Under the pieces are notes generated by a model. It was not told the DNA's origin. It ran no database searches and saw only the letters and a list, made by a program, of their open reading frames with translations. Of a stretch of 6,191 bases of DNA, positions 5,791 through 6,191 are shown in pieces (position 1 is the first letter of the stretch; each line of letters starts with the position of its first letter). Source of the DNA: DATACZ01 sp036258795 (lineage in GTDB: Bacteria; Actinomycetota; CADDZG01; JAHWKV01); the NCBI GenBank assembly GCA_036258795.1, contig DATACZ010000018.1, positions 1 to 6,191 on the forward strand, read 5' to 3'. A program made the translations under genes and the position numbers.

Positions 5791-5871
5791 TGGTGGGGGA
5801 AGGATTCGAACCTCCGTAGCTTGCGCAACCGGTTTACAGCCGGCTCCCTTTGGCCGCTTAGGTACCCCACC
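5791..5871 (-). tRNA. tRNA-Tyr (anticodon GTA)
   Basis: Read on the minus strand, the acceptor arms GGTGGGG (5865-5871) and CCCCACC (5792-5798) pair in all seven positions, with discriminator A at 5791. The anticodon stem GCCGG/CCGGT frames the loop CTGTAAA, giving GTA. The T arm is GGAGG-TTCGAAT-CCTTC. A long variable arm of about a dozen nucleotides makes it a class II tRNA, as expected for bacterial tRNA-Tyr. The 3' CCA is not encoded; the DNA continues CAATT, so CCA must be added by the nucleotidyltransferase. Its 3' end faces the VOC gene, the orientation in which integrative elements use tRNA genes, though no element is visible in the window. Confidence 0.95.
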
Positions 5872-5917
5872 GAGGCAAGCAGATTTAGGATAAAGCCTGG
5901 AACGCTCCTCATTATCT

Positions 5918-5923
5918 AGGGGG
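5918..5923 (+). promoter_or_regulatory. Shine-Dalgarno site supporting the yajQ TTG start
   Basis: AGGGGG lies 5 nt before the TTG at 5929. No ATG or GTG in this frame precedes the conserved N-terminus, so the site supports the unusual start codon. The 57-bp region between tRNA-Tyr and yajQ should hold both divergent promoters; only a weak minus-strand TATCCT (5887-5892) for the tRNA is noticeable. Confidence 0.6.
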
Positions 5924-5928
5924 AAAAT

Positions 5929-6191
5929 TTGGCGCAGTTCTCATTCGATGCGGTGAGCGAAGTGAACCAGCAAGAGGTCACCAATGCCCTGGACCAGGCA
6001 AGACGAGAGGTCAGCCAGAGGTTCGACTTCAAGAACACCGGGACGGAGATCCGTCAGGAAGGACAGACGATCGAGGTACGCGCCAACTCGGAAGGCCGGG
6101 TGCAGGCCGCGGTAGACGTCATAAAGGAAAAGATGGTGCGGCGCAAGGTCTCTCTCAAGGCGCTATCGGAGGGGAAGATAGAGCCTGCGGC
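5929..6191 (+). CDS. yajQ: YajQ family nucleotide-binding protein, partial
   Basis: This is the 5' end of the gene, with 87 full codons before the right edge; family members are about 160 residues long, so roughly half is seen. The N-terminus AQFSFDAVSEVNQQEV (2-17), QRFDFKNTGTEI (33-44 region), a VIKEKMVRR helix near 65-73 and SLKALSEGKIEPA are family signatures (UPF0234/DUF520). Members bind nucleotides, and some are reported to bind cyclic di-GMP, so a cytosolic signalling or nucleic-acid-related role is likely but not set by this sequence. The TTG start is chosen from the ribosome binding site and alignment to the family N-terminus. The gene is divergent from tRNA-Tyr, a neighbourhood I recall from Streptomyces chromosomes. 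Confidence 0.93.
   Translation, partial: MAQFSFDAVSEVNQQEVTNALDQARREVSQRFDFKNTGTEIRQEGQTIEVRANSEGRVQAAVDVIKEKMVRRKVSLKALSEGKIEPA

Overview
The window reads as ordinary chromosomal DNA of a moderately high-GC bacterium, most likely an actinobacterium (Actinomycetota), possibly from an uncultured lineage. The reasons are: frequent GTG/TTG starts, an RsbU/RsbW/RsbV-type partner-switching module built as a fusion protein, a YajQ protein with the KNTGT variant I recall from actinobacteria, and a tRNA-Tyr gene directly beside yajQ, an arrangement I recall from Streptomyces. The taxonomic call is inference.

Layout. From about 4838 leftwards to the window edge, five genes lie on the minus strand and look like one operon. 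In transcription order they are: (1) a GAF-PP2C(SpoIIE)-HATPase protein, i.e. phosphatase and anti-sigma-type kinase in one chain; (2) a small STAS-domain anti-sigma-factor antagonist, 12 nt after the first gene and in the same reading frame; (3) an AsnB-family glutamine amidotransferase of the N-acetylglutaminylglutamine amide (NAGGN) osmolyte type, 16 nt further on; (4) a class I glutamine amidotransferase-fold hydrolase of the PuuD/peptidase C26 family; (5) an ATP-grasp ligase resembling the C-terminal half of NAGGN synthetase, overlapping gene 4 by 4 nt and cut by the window edge. To the right, a 137-bp divergent intergenic region precedes a plus-strand two-domain VOC/glyoxalase-like protein. 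Then come a minus-strand tRNA-Tyr(GTA) and, divergent from it, the 5' part of yajQ, which runs off the right edge. No stretch over 300 bases lacks a gene.

How the parts may work together. Genes 1 and 2 supply a stress-sensing phosphatase/kinase and its STAS target. Genes 3 to 5 look like enzymes that build and perhaps turn over a glutamine-dipeptide-type compatible solute. The gene order suggests that an osmotic/general-stress regulatory switch is transcribed together with osmolyte biosynthesis. The biosynthetic part differs from the NAGGN trio as I remember it: the ATP-grasp gene begins where the acetyltransferase half should already have ended, and a PuuD-like hydrolase sits where an M42 peptidase would be expected.

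The STAS/amidotransferase junction holds a striking set of perfect inverted repeats. They can pair in mutually exclusive ways, and one hairpin contains the amidotransferase start codon. This is the strongest candidate here for an undescribed control element.
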